Under the pieces are notes generated by a model. It had not been told where the DNA came from. It made no database searches and saw only the letters and a program-made list of their open reading frames with translations. A DNA stretch of 64,000 nt from JAENVU01 sp963801105 (GTDB taxonomy: Bacteria; Actinomycetota; Acidimicrobiia; IMCC26256; JAENVU01), in NCBI GenBank assembly GCA_963801105.1, contig CAWDDH010000003.1, forward strand, positions 3,596,001 through 3,660,000. Direction: 5' to 3'. Shown piece after piece: positions 8,706 through 18,028 of the stretch; position 1 is the first letter of the stretch; each line of letters starts with the position of its first letter. A program made the translations under genes and the position numbers.

Positions 8706-10595
8706 ATGACCGCGGTGCGCGATGAGATGCGGCGGCACCCGATCCGGGCGCCGTGGACCTTCGGCGTCGGCCTGGTGCTCCTGATCGCGGCGCTCGCCAC
8801 GGGCTACGGGATCTGGTTCGCCGGGATCGCTCTGCTCGTGCCCACGGCGATCATCGTCATCAACCGCCCGCAGCTCGGCATCATCGGCCTCGCCGCGCTG
8901 CTGCCCTTCGACGGGATGATCCACGTGCTCGGCCCGTCCTGGACCGCCCCGTGGAAGCAGGCAGTGATCCTCGCGTTGCTGGTGGCCACCTTCCTCTGCC
9001 CGCCGACGGCACGCGCCGGGGCGAAGCGGAAGCTGCCGCGCTTCGTCGGACCGTTCCTCGCCTACCTGGCCGTCGGGCTCGTCGCCGCGTTCTTCGTGGA
9101 CCGGACGACGGCGCTCGTCGGACTCCGCCTGTCCTACTTCTCCGCGATCATCGGCCTCGTGATCTGGCGGTGTCCGCTGAGTCGCAAGGAGCGCGACCAC
9201 CTCGTCACCGTCTTCATGGTCCTGGCCGTGGTCACGTCGCTCGTCGGGATCTGGCAGCAGATCGTGGGGCACGAGTACCTCCACACCATGGGGTACACGT
9301 ACGGCGACAACATCCGATTCACGACCGGATTCACCCTCCGGTCGTTCTCCACCTTCAATCTGCCGTTCCCGTTCGGCTTCTACCTCATGCTCGCCGTGCT
9401 CCTCGGCCTTCCCGTGTCGCTCGCAGACCCCCGACGCCTGCGTAGCAAGCTCTTCTTCCTCAGCCTGCCGCTCATCGCGACGGGGCTGCTGTACTCATTC
9501 GTTCGCGGTGCCATGCTGGGCCTCGCCGTCGGGCTCCTCTACCTCGCGTTCCACCGGTACAAGCTGCTCGTGTACGGGATCCCGTTGGTACTCGTGGCCG
9601 CCTTGTTCGTGCCCTCGGGCGCGGTGCTCACGAGGGCGGTGTTCAGCTCCAGCAGCCTCCACGAGCGCACGTTCTCCTGGGGCGACCGCTTCGAGCTGTT
9701 CGCGGAGCACCCGTTCGGCACCGGGGTCGGGACCACGGGCGCCGCCGCGGAGAAGGCGGCCAAGCTCAACGATCGGAACCCCGACGCGACCTACGTGCCC
9801 GACAACAGCTGGCTCAAGGTCCTGTTCGAGCTCGGCGTGCTCGGATTCTGGTTCTTCGTGATGATGGTCGTGTCGATCTTCCTGTTCTTCCGGGACGTGG
9901 AACGAAGAACCACCGGCGCGGACCGCGACTTCGTCAACGGTGCCGTGGCACAACTGCTCGCCATCATGGCGGCCGCCCTCGTGGCCACCTACCTCGAGCT
10001 CGCGCCCATGGACCAGCTGTTCTGGCTCATGATCGGCGTCGTCGCGACCATCGCCCCCGAACCCGCGCCCGGACCGGCGATGGCCGGTGAATCCGCCGCG
10101 GGCTCTCGGCGGCGGCTGAGCGCCCGCGGCTGGTCGGCCCTCGCCGGGCCCACCAGCCGCGGTTTCCGGGCCGTTCGCGGCTCGAGGGGCGTCACCGATC
10201 CCCGCCCCCGACCCCCCTATCATGAGCGCCCTCATGGATCTCGCCGCGCACTTCCGCGTCATCGCGCAGAACTGGCTCCGGATCGTCGTGATCTCGGCAG
10301 TCATCGCCGTCGCGGTGTTCCTGGCGTCGGGACTCCGGGCGGACACCTACGAGGCGAAGGACGTGATGACGGTGCAACCGGGCACTGTCATTCCCGGGCA
10401 GTCCGGGCAGGATGCCGCCAGCTTCCTCGCCCAGACCTGGGCGCAGTACATCGAAACGCGCAGCGTGCTCATGTCGGTGCTGAGGTCTTCCAAGCTGAAG
10501 ATCTCGACGAGCGAGGCTGCGAGCCGCCTCTCGGCCTCCGCCCTCGGCGACCTGGGCTTTCTGCAGATCAAGGGCACGGGCCCGACCCGTGCTGA
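8706..10595 (+). CDS. O-antigen ligase/polymerase-like membrane protein (Wzy/WaaL family); C-terminus probably misread by a frameshift
   Basis: Polytopic membrane protein predicted to polymerise or ligate undecaprenyl-linked glycan on the outer face. About 10-12 membrane segments lie in residues 20-455, with the periplasmic-type loop SSSSLHERTFSWGDRFELFAE HPFG characteristic of O-antigen ligase domains (RxxxW and H-rich stretches). The frame stays open to 10595, but residues after about 497 (position 10197) are merely the out-of-phase reading of the next gene and look non-coding. One missing base in the C-rich run at 10201-10217 would place a TGA at 10223-10225, giving the usual ATGA overlap with the kinase gene and a protein of about 506 aa. 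That is my preferred interpretation. Confidence 0.8.
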   Translation: MTAVRDEMRRHPIRAPWTFGVGLVLLIAALATGYGIWFAGIALLVPTAIIVINRPQLGIIGLAALLPFDGMIHVLGPSWTAPWKQAVILALLVATFLCPPTARAGAKRKLPRFVGPFLAYLAVGLVAAFFVDRTTALVGLRLSYFSAIIGLVIWRCPLSRKERDHLVTVFMVLAVVTSLVGIWQQIVGHEYLHTMGYTYGDNIRFTTGFTLRSFSTFNLPFPFGFYLMLAVLLGLPVSLADPRRLRSKLFFLSLPLIATGLLYSFVRGAMLGLAVGLLYLAFHRYKLLVYGIPLVLVAALFVPSGAVLTRAVFSSSSLHERTFSWGDRFELFAEHPFGTGVGTTGAAAEKAAKLNDRNPDATYVPDNSWLKVLFELGVLGFWFFVMMVVSIFLFFRDVERRTTGADRDFVNGAVAQLLAIMAAALVATYLELAPMDQLFWLMIGVVATIAPEPAPGPAMAGESAAGSRRRLSARGWSALAGPTSRGFRAVRGSRGVTDPRPRPPYHERPHGSRRALPRHRAELAPDRRDLGSHRRRGVPGVGTPGGHLRGEGRDDGATGHCHSRAVRAGCRQLPRPDLGAVHRNAQRAHVGAEVFQAEDLDERGCEPPLGLRPRRPGLSADQGHGPDPC

Positions 10596-11661
10596 CGCCG
10601 AGAAGCTCACCCGGTACGCGGCGCAAGCACTGACCGACTACGTGAGCGCCACCGGCGACCGCAAGCGGAACAACCTCCTGGACCCGATCCGACTCGAGCG
10701 CAAGAACGTCGAAGATCAGCTCGCCGCGCTCCCGGCGAACGATCCCGGCCGTGCACCGCTCCAGCAACGCCTGCTGTCGCTCGCCGCTTCGGAGGCCGAC
10801 GCGTTCCGCGTACCTGTCGACGTGCTCAACAACCTCTCGGGCACGATCACCACCAAGGACCCGATCTCGCCGAAGCCGGCACGCGACGCGCTGCTCGGCT
10901 TTCTCGTCGCCCTCGTCGTCGTGAGCGAGCTGACCGTGCTCGCCCATTACGTGGGTGACCGGTTCTCCGGGACCGAGGACACCTCGGACGTCGCGGAGCT
11001 CACCGGCCTGCCGATCCTCGCCAAGATCCCCCGCGGCGAGGGGATCGAGGTCACCGAGGCGTTCCGCGTCCTGCGGACGAACCTGATGGTCCTCGAAGGA
11101 GCCGGGAAGCCCCGGACGGTCGCCATCGTCAGCGCCAACCAGGCCGCGGGCAAGACCTTCACCGCGACCCACCTCGCCGACTCGGCCGCGGGGCTCGAGG
11201 AGAAGATCGTCCTCATCGACGGCGACCTGCGCAAGCCCACCGTCCACGAGCGGCTCGGCATCCCCCGGGCGCCCGGACTGTCCTCGGTGCTCCAGGGTGG
11301 GGACCTCACGACGGCGCTCACCAAGGTCCCGAACAACGCGTACCTGCGGGTGCTCCCGAGCGGTGCGCCCGTGCAGGACGCGTCCGGCGTGCTGGGAGCG
11401 CGGTCCTTCCGCCACGTGCTCGACGCTCTCCGGGCGGTGCGGCTGGTGATCGTCGACACGCCCCCGGCCGGCCTGTTCGCCGACGCGATGGCCGTCGCCT
11501 CCCAGTGCGACGCCACGATCTTCGTGCTCGACGTGAAGACCAGCCGCCGGCGGGCCGTCCGCCAGTCGGTCGAGGCACTCGAGCGCGCCGGCGCCAACCT
11601 GATCGGCGTCGTCATCAACCGCGCCACCGTGCAGAAGACCGCCTCCTACTACGAGGGCTGA
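10222..11661 (+). CDS. Wzz-like polysaccharide co-polymerase fused to a BY-kinase domain
   Basis: Predicted chain-length regulator with bacterial tyrosine autokinase, 479 aa. A first membrane helix lies at residues 19-36, an extracytoplasmic helical region follows, and a second helix lies near 216-240 (LLGFLVALVVVSELTVLA). The cytosolic P-loop domain has Walker A ANQAAGKT near 307, Walker A' VLIDGDLRKP near 331 and Walker B LVIVDTPPAG near 412. The usual SxxPGEGKS form is altered and the C-terminal tyrosine cluster is reduced to SYYEG. It sits directly behind the polymerase-like gene. The role in controlling chain length or export is inferred from the family. Confidence 0.87.
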   Translation: MSALMDLAAHFRVIAQNWLRIVVISAVIAVAVFLASGLRADTYEAKDVMTVQPGTVIPGQSGQDAASFLAQTWAQYIETRSVLMSVLRSSKLKISTSEAASRLSASALGDLGFLQIKGTGPTRADAEKLTRYAAQALTDYVSATGDRKRNNLLDPIRLERKNVEDQLAALPANDPGRAPLQQRLLSLAASEADAFRVPVDVLNNLSGTITTKDPISPKPARDALLGFLVALVVVSELTVLAHYVGDRFSGTEDTSDVAELTGLPILAKIPRGEGIEVTEAFRVLRTNLMVLEGAGKPRTVAIVSANQAAGKTFTATHLADSAAGLEEKIVLIDGDLRKPTVHERLGIPRAPGLSSVLQGGDLTTALTKVPNNAYLRVLPSGAPVQDASGVLGARSFRHVLDALRAVRLVIVDTPPAGLFADAMAVASQCDATIFVLDVKTSRRRAVRQSVEALERAGANLIGVVINRATVQKTASYYEG

Positions 11662-11688
11662 GCCGGTCCGGCGACGGCGCCGACCCGC

Positions 11689-13230
11689 CTACTCGGCCTC
11701 GCCGGTGCCCAGGTTGCGATGGTCGAGGTCGTCGGCGACCGCGGCGGCGAGATCGTCGGTCGGCTCCCCCGCGAAGGCCCGCAGACCGCCGGCGCCGTTC
11801 GGGCTCAGGAGGTGCACCAACCCGAGGTAGAGCACGGCGAGGATCGCGAGTCCCGCCGGCCAGGGCACGACGTCCAGCATCGCCCACCCCGCCAGGCCCG
11901 TGACCACCCCCGCGCCGAGCGTCTTGACGGTCGGCAGCCACGGGAACGGGCGGAGGCCGGGGATGCGCGCCACCCCGGCACCGAGCGCGGCGAGCACGAG
12001 CAGCTCGGTGACGACCGTCGCCCATCCTGATCCCATGTAGCCGTACTCGGGGATCAGGATCAGGTTCAAACCGATGTTCACCACCACCCCGAGGAGCATC
12101 GCGATCGGGTAGAGCCGGTTGCGCTTCACCGCGACGAGCGTCGTGAACGCCAGCAACGTGAAGAAGTGCAGACCCTGACCGACGACCAGCAGCCGGGCGG
12201 CGTCAGCGCCCTGGACGTACTGCTCCTTCTCGTAGAGGGCGCGGATCAGCGGCTCGGCGTAGACGAGGAACGCGGCGATCGCCCCCACCGCACCGACCAG
12301 CAGCAGCACGTAGGTGTGTCGGAACGTCCGCCGGAACGCGGGCCGGTCGTGCGGCCACGCCGCCACCATCAGCGTGAGTGCGGGCGTCATCACCGCGATC
12401 GGCACCGCGCCGATGAGGTCCGAGAACTTGTAGCCGATGTTGTAGACGCCTGCCGCGCTCGCCGACGCCATGATCGAGAGCATCACGATGTCGATGCGGA
12501 AGTAGATGGTGTCGAGCGCGGCCCCGAGCGCGAGCGGGGCCGCCTCCTTGAGCCAGACCCACCACTGGGAGCGATCGAAGCCGATGCGGATCCCGGTGCC
12601 CCGCCGCAGCGTCAGCACCAGCCAGGCGAGCACCACCAGCGCGTTCAGGACGGTCGCCGCGACGAACCACTGCAGCGATCCGATCCCGGCGATCGTCACG
12701 CCGACGATGAGCGCGAACGCCCCGGCCTGCCCGAGCACGTTCGACAGGGCGATGTCGCGGAGCCAGAGACGCGCCTCGAACAGCAGGATCACGCCGAAGG
12801 CGACGGACAGGATGACCAGGTTGAGTCCTCCGAGGGCGGTCCCGATCACGATCGACGACGAGTAGTCGCCCGTGGCCCCACCGATCAGCACCACGATCAC
12901 CGCGACCGCGTAGGACGCCAGACCGATCATCAGTCGCAGCCCGGTGTAGGACCCGACGATGCGTGTGGCCTCGGCGTCGTCGGCCGCGAGCACGTCGGCG
13001 AGGACGATGCGTGAGATGCGCAGGTCGGCGATGAAGCCGACGATCCCGAGCAGGGAGAAGATGACCGAGTACTCGCCGAACTGCTCGACCGTCAGCGCAC
13101 GGACGATGATGACCGTGCCGACCCACGCCAGCGCGGCGACCATGTAGCGCCCGGCCACGAGCACGCTCGCGCCCGACAGCAACGACCCCGAGGAGCGGGG
13201 CTGGACCGGACTGCTGTCGTCGGAGGACAT
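11689..13230 (-). CDS. lipopolysaccharide/polysaccharide flippase (Wzx/MATE-like)
   Basis: A 513-residue membrane protein of the polysaccharide biosynthesis/MOP superfamily. It is predicted to flip undecaprenyl-diphosphate-linked repeat units across the membrane. About 14 hydrophobic segments are visible, beginning LLSGASVLVAGRYMVAALAW, with the conserved early FGEYSVIFSLLG segment and a middle YNIGYKFSDLIGAVP stretch. ATG at 13230 is chosen: homology begins there, and further upstream the frame runs into the ABC ATPase gene. It follows that gene by 14 nt. A short cytosolic tail closes the protein. The 3' end is convergent with the co-polymerase gene. Confidence 0.88.
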   Translation of the reverse strand: MSSDDSSPVQPRSSGSLLSGASVLVAGRYMVAALAWVGTVIIVRALTVEQFGEYSVIFSLLGIVGFIADLRISRIVLADVLAADDAEATRIVGSYTGLRLMIGLASYAVAVIVVLIGGATGDYSSSIVIGTALGGLNLVILSVAFGVILLFEARLWLRDIALSNVLGQAGAFALIVGVTIAGIGSLQWFVAATVLNALVVLAWLVLTLRRGTGIRIGFDRSQWWVWLKEAAPLALGAALDTIYFRIDIVMLSIMASASAAGVYNIGYKFSDLIGAVPIAVMTPALTLMVAAWPHDRPAFRRTFRHTYVLLLVGAVGAIAAFLVYAEPLIRALYEKEQYVQGADAARLLVVGQGLHFFTLLAFTTLVAVKRNRLYPIAMLLGVVVNIGLNLILIPEYGYMGSGWATVVTELLVLAALGAGVARIPGLRPFPWLPTVKTLGAGVVTGLAGWAMLDVVPWPAGLAILAVLYLGLVHLLSPNGAGGLRAFAGEPTDDLAAAVADDLDHRNLGTGEAE

Positions 13231-13244
13231 CGCAGTCCCGCCGA

Positions 13245-14456
13245 TCAGCCGGCGCTGGGCGTCGACCGCGCTTCGATACGGGCTCGGAGCGGGAAGTGCA
13301 CGAGGCCCACGTCGCGGCCCTGGCTCAGGACCTCGATCGTGTCCTGCTCCGCCCGCTGGTCGTAGATGACCCCGCTGTCGTGGGAGTGGATCCCGATGCT
13401 GACGAGATACACGCCGTCGAGCACCGGGAACCGATCGAACACGAACCGGCACGTGCCGTCCCCGGACACCGACCCGGGGTCGTCCCCGGTGAGATCGGTG
13501 TTGGTGCCGATCAGGAGCTTGCCCTCCTGGTCGAAGATCGCGATCGAGAACACGACGTCCTCGACCCGCCGGGGAGCGGAGAAGTCGACCTGGACCTCGA
13601 CCGGCTCGCTGGGCAGCAGGTAGGTCCGCTCCGGGTCGGGGTACATCACGCGAGCGTCGGTGATCTGGATCTCGAGGTTGCGCAGGAGCGTCGGGTCGTT
13701 GAGATCGCCGGGGACCTCGGCCCCCTTCTTGCGCAGGTGCTCCCGGAACGCGAGCGCGGCCTCACCCGGCGCACCGACGGCGACGAGGTTGCCGTGATCG
13801 AGTACCGCCGCGCGATCACAGATCTGGCGCACCATGTCGACGGCGTGGGTCACGAGCAAGATCGTGCGGCCTTCGTGCTGGAACTGTTTGATGCGCTCGA
13901 GGCACTTGCGCTGGAATGCCTCGTCGCCGACGGAGAGCACCTCGTCGACGAGGAGGATCTCCGGCTCGACATTGACCGCGACCGCGAAGCCGAGCCGGGC
14001 CGCCATGCCCGAGGAGTAGTGCTTCACCTGGTTGTCGATGAACTCCTCGATCTCGGAGAACGCGACGATGTCGTCGAAGATTCGGTCGATCTCGGGGCGG
14101 CTCAGGCCGAGGATCGATCCGTTCATGTAGATGTTCTCGCGGCCGGTGAGGTCGCCGTGGAAGCCGGCGCCGAGCTCGAGCAGCGCCGCGGTCCGCCCGC
14201 GCTTGCGGATCGTCCCGGTCGTCGGGCGCATGATCCCGGCCACGCACTTGAGCAACGTGGACTTCCCGGAGCCGTTGTGCCCGAGCAGCCCGACCGTCTC
14301 GCCCTGGTCGACGTGCAGCGTGACGTCGCGGAGCGCCCAGAACTCCTCGTGGGTCGCCTTGCGGAAGTTGACGACCCGCTCCTTGAGCGAGTCGGCGCGC
14401 GCGTGGTGGAGTCGGAAGTGCTTCGAGACGTTCTCGATCTCGATGGCGGAGCCCAT
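13245..14456 (-). CDS. wzt: ABC transporter ATP-binding protein with C-terminal carbohydrate-binding extension (Wzt-like)
   Basis: ATPase of a polysaccharide ABC exporter, 403 aa. Walker A GHNGSGKSTLL is near residues 57-67, signature motif YSSGMAARLGFA near 150 and Walker B ILLVDEVLSVGDE near 172. The D-loop and switch H (LVTHAVDM) follow. A C-terminal region of about 150 residues (from about 250) is rich in beta strands, matching the Wzt_C fold that recognises the capped, often methylated, chain end. The ATG at 14456 overlaps the permease stop by 1 nt (TGATG), so the two are translationally coupled. The frame is open upstream through the permease gene, which is a coincidence. Confidence 0.92.
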   Translation of the reverse strand: MGSAIEIENVSKHFRLHHARADSLKERVVNFRKATHEEFWALRDVTLHVDQGETVGLLGHNGSGKSTLLKCVAGIMRPTTGTIRKRGRTAALLELGAGFHGDLTGRENIYMNGSILGLSRPEIDRIFDDIVAFSEIEEFIDNQVKHYSSGMAARLGFAVAVNVEPEILLVDEVLSVGDEAFQRKCLERIKQFQHEGRTILLVTHAVDMVRQICDRAAVLDHGNLVAVGAPGEAALAFREHLRKKGAEVPGDLNDPTLLRNLEIQITDARVMYPDPERTYLLPSEPVEVQVDFSAPRRVEDVVFSIAIFDQEGKLLIGTNTDLTGDDPGSVSGDGTCRFVFDRFPVLDGVYLVSIGIHSHDSGVIYDQRAEQDTIEVLSQGRDVGLVHFPLRARIEARSTPSAG

Positions 14457-15370
14457 CAGATGTTCTCCGCCAGGTTGTCCTCGAGCCGGCCGAAGACCCA
14501 GAACGCAAAGAACACGAGACCGATCGAGACGGCGCAGAGGATGCCGAGGTTGCGCAGGTACCACCACTGCGAAAGGTCCGGCACCGCGGGGACATCCTTC
14601 AGCTGCGTGCCGGCCGCGATCTTGACGGTCCGGTCGCCCCAGATCGCGCGCTGCATCGTGATGATCACCGGCGTCAACGGATTGAGCAACGCCCAGTCGC
14701 CGATCTTCTCGCGCACCTGTGCGTAGGGGTACACGATCGGAGACATCCAGAACCACGCGAGCATGACCAGCTCGAGCAGGTGCTGGGTGTCCCGCGCGTA
14801 GACGTTCACGGCGGCGAGCGTGATCGCCAGCGCACCGAGGAAGACCAGCAGGGTGAGAAGCGCCGGGATGATCAGGGGCAGGTACGACCACGAGGGCTGG
14901 TAGCGGAACGCCACGAGCGCAGCGGCGAGGACCAGGAACTGGAGCCCGAAGTGCACGAGCGCGGCGCCGATCGACGCGAGCGGCAGGATCTCGCGCGGGA
15001 ACCACACCTTGCCGACCAGGCCGGCGTTGCCCACGATCGAGCCGGTGCCGCCACCGAGCCCGGCGGAGAAGAGGTTGTACGGCAGCAACCCGGCGAGCAG
15101 GAAGATCGAGAAGTACGGGATCGACGCCGGGATGAAGTACGTGAACACCAGGTAGAAGACGATCAGGTACAGGAGCGGGTTGAGCAGCGACCACACGAAG
15201 CCGAGCGCGCTGTTCTTGTACTTGACCTTCAGCTCTTTGCGGATGAGGTTGCCCAGAAGCTCCCGATAGGTCCAGATCTGGCGCAATCGCTGGATCGGTC
15301 CCGGGCGATCGGAGACCTCCGGCCGATCCGCGGATCGGGGCGGGGCGGCGGGTTCGAGCGTGCTGGCCAA
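14456..15370 (-). CDS. wzm: polysaccharide ABC transporter permease (Wzm-like, ABC-2 type)
   Basis: Membrane subunit of the exporter, 304 aa. The N-terminus carries the family's cytosolic helix ELLGNLIRKELKVKYKNSALG, then six hydrophobic segments, including NPLLYLIVFYLVFTYF and ILCAVSIGLVFFAFWVFG. The middle contains WFPREILPLASI and the WFWMSPIVYPY segment typical of ABC-2 polysaccharide permeases. The start at 15370 is a TTG with no strong Shine-Dalgarno, so the exact N-terminus is uncertain. It is transcribed ahead of wzt and the flippase gene, giving a wzm-wzt-wzx-like minus-strand operon. It would move lipid-linked glycan across the cytoplasmic membrane. Confidence 0.92.
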   Translation of the reverse strand: MASTLEPAAPPRSADRPEVSDRPGPIQRLRQIWTYRELLGNLIRKELKVKYKNSALGFVWSLLNPLLYLIVFYLVFTYFIPASIPYFSIFLLAGLLPYNLFSAGLGGGTGSIVGNAGLVGKVWFPREILPLASIGAALVHFGLQFLVLAAALVAFRYQPSWSYLPLIIPALLTLLVFLGALAITLAAVNVYARDTQHLLELVMLAWFWMSPIVYPYAQVREKIGDWALLNPLTPVIITMQRAIWGDRTVKIAAGTQLKDVPAVPDLSQWWYLRNLGILCAVSIGLVFFAFWVFGRLEDNLAENI

Positions 15371-15447
15371 GGTGGGAGACGGACGACCGCGCAGGGGCGG
15401 TGCCGAGCGGTGAGTCTAGGACGGGTCGGCCCGGATCCTGGGCCTCG

Positions 15448-17977
15448 TCAGGGTGCGATCGACAGGCCTCGGGCCACGATCGCACCCCAGTAGGTCTGGG
15501 TCTGGACGCCCGGCGCGCCGCCGAATCGCCAGATCGCGCCGGCGCCGTCGAGCACGTAGCCCCGGGCGGGCGCGCCGCCGCCGATGAGGGCCACGCCCCG
15601 GGCGACGTCCTGGCCCTTCCAGTACCCGCCGGTGGAGCGCCCCGGGGCTCCGCCGAAGGGATGGAGCGCCCCGAACGCGTCGAGCACGTACCCGCCCGGA
15701 CCCGCCGGGTCGAGCGCGAAGCCTCGCACGATCTGCCAGCCGGGCCAGTACGCGGTGGTGCGCAGCCGGGGCGCGCCGCCGAAGGGGTGCAGGCCTCCGT
15801 AGCCGTCGAGCACGTAACCCCGGGGGTGGGCGAGCGTGCTGTCGGTGGTCAACGCGACCCCGCGGGCTATGTCCCAGCCGGGCCAGTACCCGGACACGGA
15901 CGCCGCCGCGTGGGACGCCCCGAAGGGATGCAGCCCGCCGAAGCCGTCCAGGACGAGACCGCCGAGCCCGCTCGGGTCGAGCGCGATGCCACGCGTGATG
16001 TCCCACCCGGGCCAGTACCCGGATGCCCGCAGGCTCGGCGCGCCGCCGAACGGGTGCACTCCCCCGTATGCGTCGAGCTCGTACCCGCCCCCACCGGGTG
16101 CCGCCGCAACTCCCCGGGCGAGTGGCGCCGCGAACCGCGGTCCGGTCACGGGCGGGCTCGAGACCGCGGAGACCGGCCCGAACACCGAGCCGGCGTACGC
16201 CGAGTGGAAGGGCTGGCTGAGCGTCGCGCCGGCGTCGAGCACGATCGTGCCGAGGTCGGACCAGGCCGAGCGGTTGCCCGCACGATCGCGCGCGGACCCG
16301 CACCGTGTAGCTGTGCCCGGGAACGCCGTAGAGCTTGCGTGCGGTCCCCACGGTGGCACCGGGCGCGCCACGGCGACCACCGTTGCTCAGCACGCGGACG
16401 TAGCGATCCGCGTCCTGACGCATGTCGATGTCGAAGCCCGAGATACCGGTCTCGGCATCGGTCCCGCTCACGTCGACGCGCAGCTGGGTGACCCCAGGTG
16501 CCGTCGCCGCGAACGAGCCCGACACGGTCGGCGGGACCGAGTCGTCGTAGGTCCCCGTCCGCTTGAGGTTGTTGCGGAACATCGGCCACGTGAGCGCGCC
16601 CGCGCCGTTCCCGGTCCGGAACACGGACGTGACGAGCTGGTCGCCGGCGTCACGCGCGGCGTTCCCATTGGCGTTCACCGTGGCAGTGACGACGATGTAG
16701 GTGTCGTTGTTCCAGTGGACGATCGTGGGCTGCGAGCCCGGTGCCCAGGTGTAGGGCATCGCGGTCTGATACTCCAGCGCACCGGTCGCGCCGTTGAACA
16801 CCCGCAGGTGCGCCTCGGTGAACGCGACGACGTCCTGGACGCCGTCGCCGTTCACGTCGCCGACCGACGGCTGCCCGTCGAGGCCCAGGGGCGTGCACGG
16901 CCCGAAGCTCCGGTTGCACCAGCGCTTCCAGACGCCGCCGTCGCGGGCAACATAGGAGATGCTGCCGTCGCCGGACTGCTCGACCACGTCGAGGCGGCCG
17001 TCACCGTCGAGATCGGCGATGGCCGGTGAACCCATCGTGGGCGCGGGCATCGACACCGGCCAGCCCGGCAGTCGGTTGCCGAAGCGGTCGACGGCGAAGA
17101 GCGCGTGGCCCTTGCCGCCCCAGTTCTCGCCGGTGCCGACGACGATGTCGAGGTGTCCGTCGCCGTTCAGGTCCACGACCGACGGGCTCGACCAGATCAC
17201 CTGCGAGGAGAGGTGACGTGGGAAGCCGGGCTGACTGGACCCGTCCTTGCGGAACACCCACAGCAGCCCGCCGGGCGCGAGGTTGTACGGCGGCAGGTTC
17301 GCGGCGTTGCCGATGTCCATGTCGCCACCGACGATCACTTCGAGGCTCCCGTCGCCATCGAGATCGGCGAGCGCCGGGCTCGACCACGAGCTGTCGTAGA
17401 TGAAGCGGGTGAACAGCTGCGTCCCGTTGTGACGGTACGCCGTCACCCATTGGCCCCAGGTCGCGATCACCACGTCGGGCTTGCCGTCGCCGTCGAGGTC
17501 GCCGACCGCCGGGGTCGAGAAGGCACCTCCGCCGGTCGCGAAGACGAAGAGCGCCGTCCCGTTGCCGCGCCAGCCGTAGATCCCGCCGTTCACGCTCGAC
17601 ACGATGATGTCCTTCACGCCGTCGCCGTCCCAGTCGACGAGCGCGGGTGAGCTCTGGACCGCGCCTCCGCCGGCCGAGAGACACGACCGCAGGATCGAAG
17701 CGTTGAGCGTGAGCACCCGCACGCAGCCGTCCATGCCGCCGGTCACGATCTCCGGGACGCCGTCGCCGGTGACGTCACCGACCGCGGGCGAGGAGAACGC
17801 TGCCGTCGGGCCGATGCCCGGGTGGAAGCTGCCGTAGGTGACCGAGGACTCGCCCACCTTCACGAGCGAGCCGGCGGCCGCCGCACGCGGGCTGTGTGGC
17901 ACCGCGGTCAGCGCGCCGAGCGCGACGGCGGCGGCCAGCGCACCGAGGAGCAGACGATGTCGGGCGTGAGTGATCAC
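15448..17977 (-). CDS. secreted FG-GAP/VCBS beta-propeller protein with fibronectin-like segment and five C-terminal tandem repeats (frameshifted as read)
   Basis: Exported protein of about 840 residues. GTG at 17977 follows a GGAGG (17982-17986) and opens a signal peptide (HRLLLGALAAAVALGALTAV...AAAA). Seven FG-GAP repeats follow, each with a calcium-type DxDGDG or DxNGDG loop, enough for one seven-bladed propeller. A Fn3-like stretch (PPTVSGSF...VRVRARDRAGNRS) links to five units of about 42 residues containing YGGLHPFGGAP and YWPGWDIARG. The frame changes near 16295: restoring one CG in the CGCGCGCG run, or removing a base, joins VRVRA to RDRAGN. The function is probably surface adhesion or glycan binding, inferred from architecture only. 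It sits between wzm and a glycosyltransferase gene. Confidence 0.8.
15451..16098 (-). repeat. five tandem ~42-residue coding repeats (LHPFGGAP / YWPGWDIARG type)
   Basis: Five imperfect repeats of about 126-140 bp at the 3' end of the FG-GAP gene. Each encodes a core like GYVLDGYGGLHPFG-GAP followed by YWPGWDIARGVAL and a short Pro/Gly linker. The last unit is degenerate (IWRFGGAP, YWGAIVARG). A trailing half unit (PLARGVAAAPG) precedes the first. Regular aromatic and glycine spacing suggests one beta-rich module per unit. Confidence 0.85.
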
Positions 17978-18028
17978 AGGACCTCCAGGCCCGGTGATCG
18001 GCAGTTCCGGCACCGGAGTTGACCCGGC

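Noticed and set aside
6019..8709. Very long plus-strand open frame of 896 codons
   Set aside because: It is antisense to two glycosyltransferase genes and rich in Arg, His and Asp without domains, as usual for shadow frames in high-GC DNA.
13245..15485. A 746-codon frame covering Wzm and Wzt as one protein
   Set aside because: Only the Wzt part is coding in that phase. Wzm is read in another phase with six membrane helices, and its stop overlaps the Wzt start by 1 nt.
15451..16098. CRISPR-like or other DNA repeat array
   Set aside because: The periodicity is of about 130 bp, imperfect and in frame, and encodes protein repeats.
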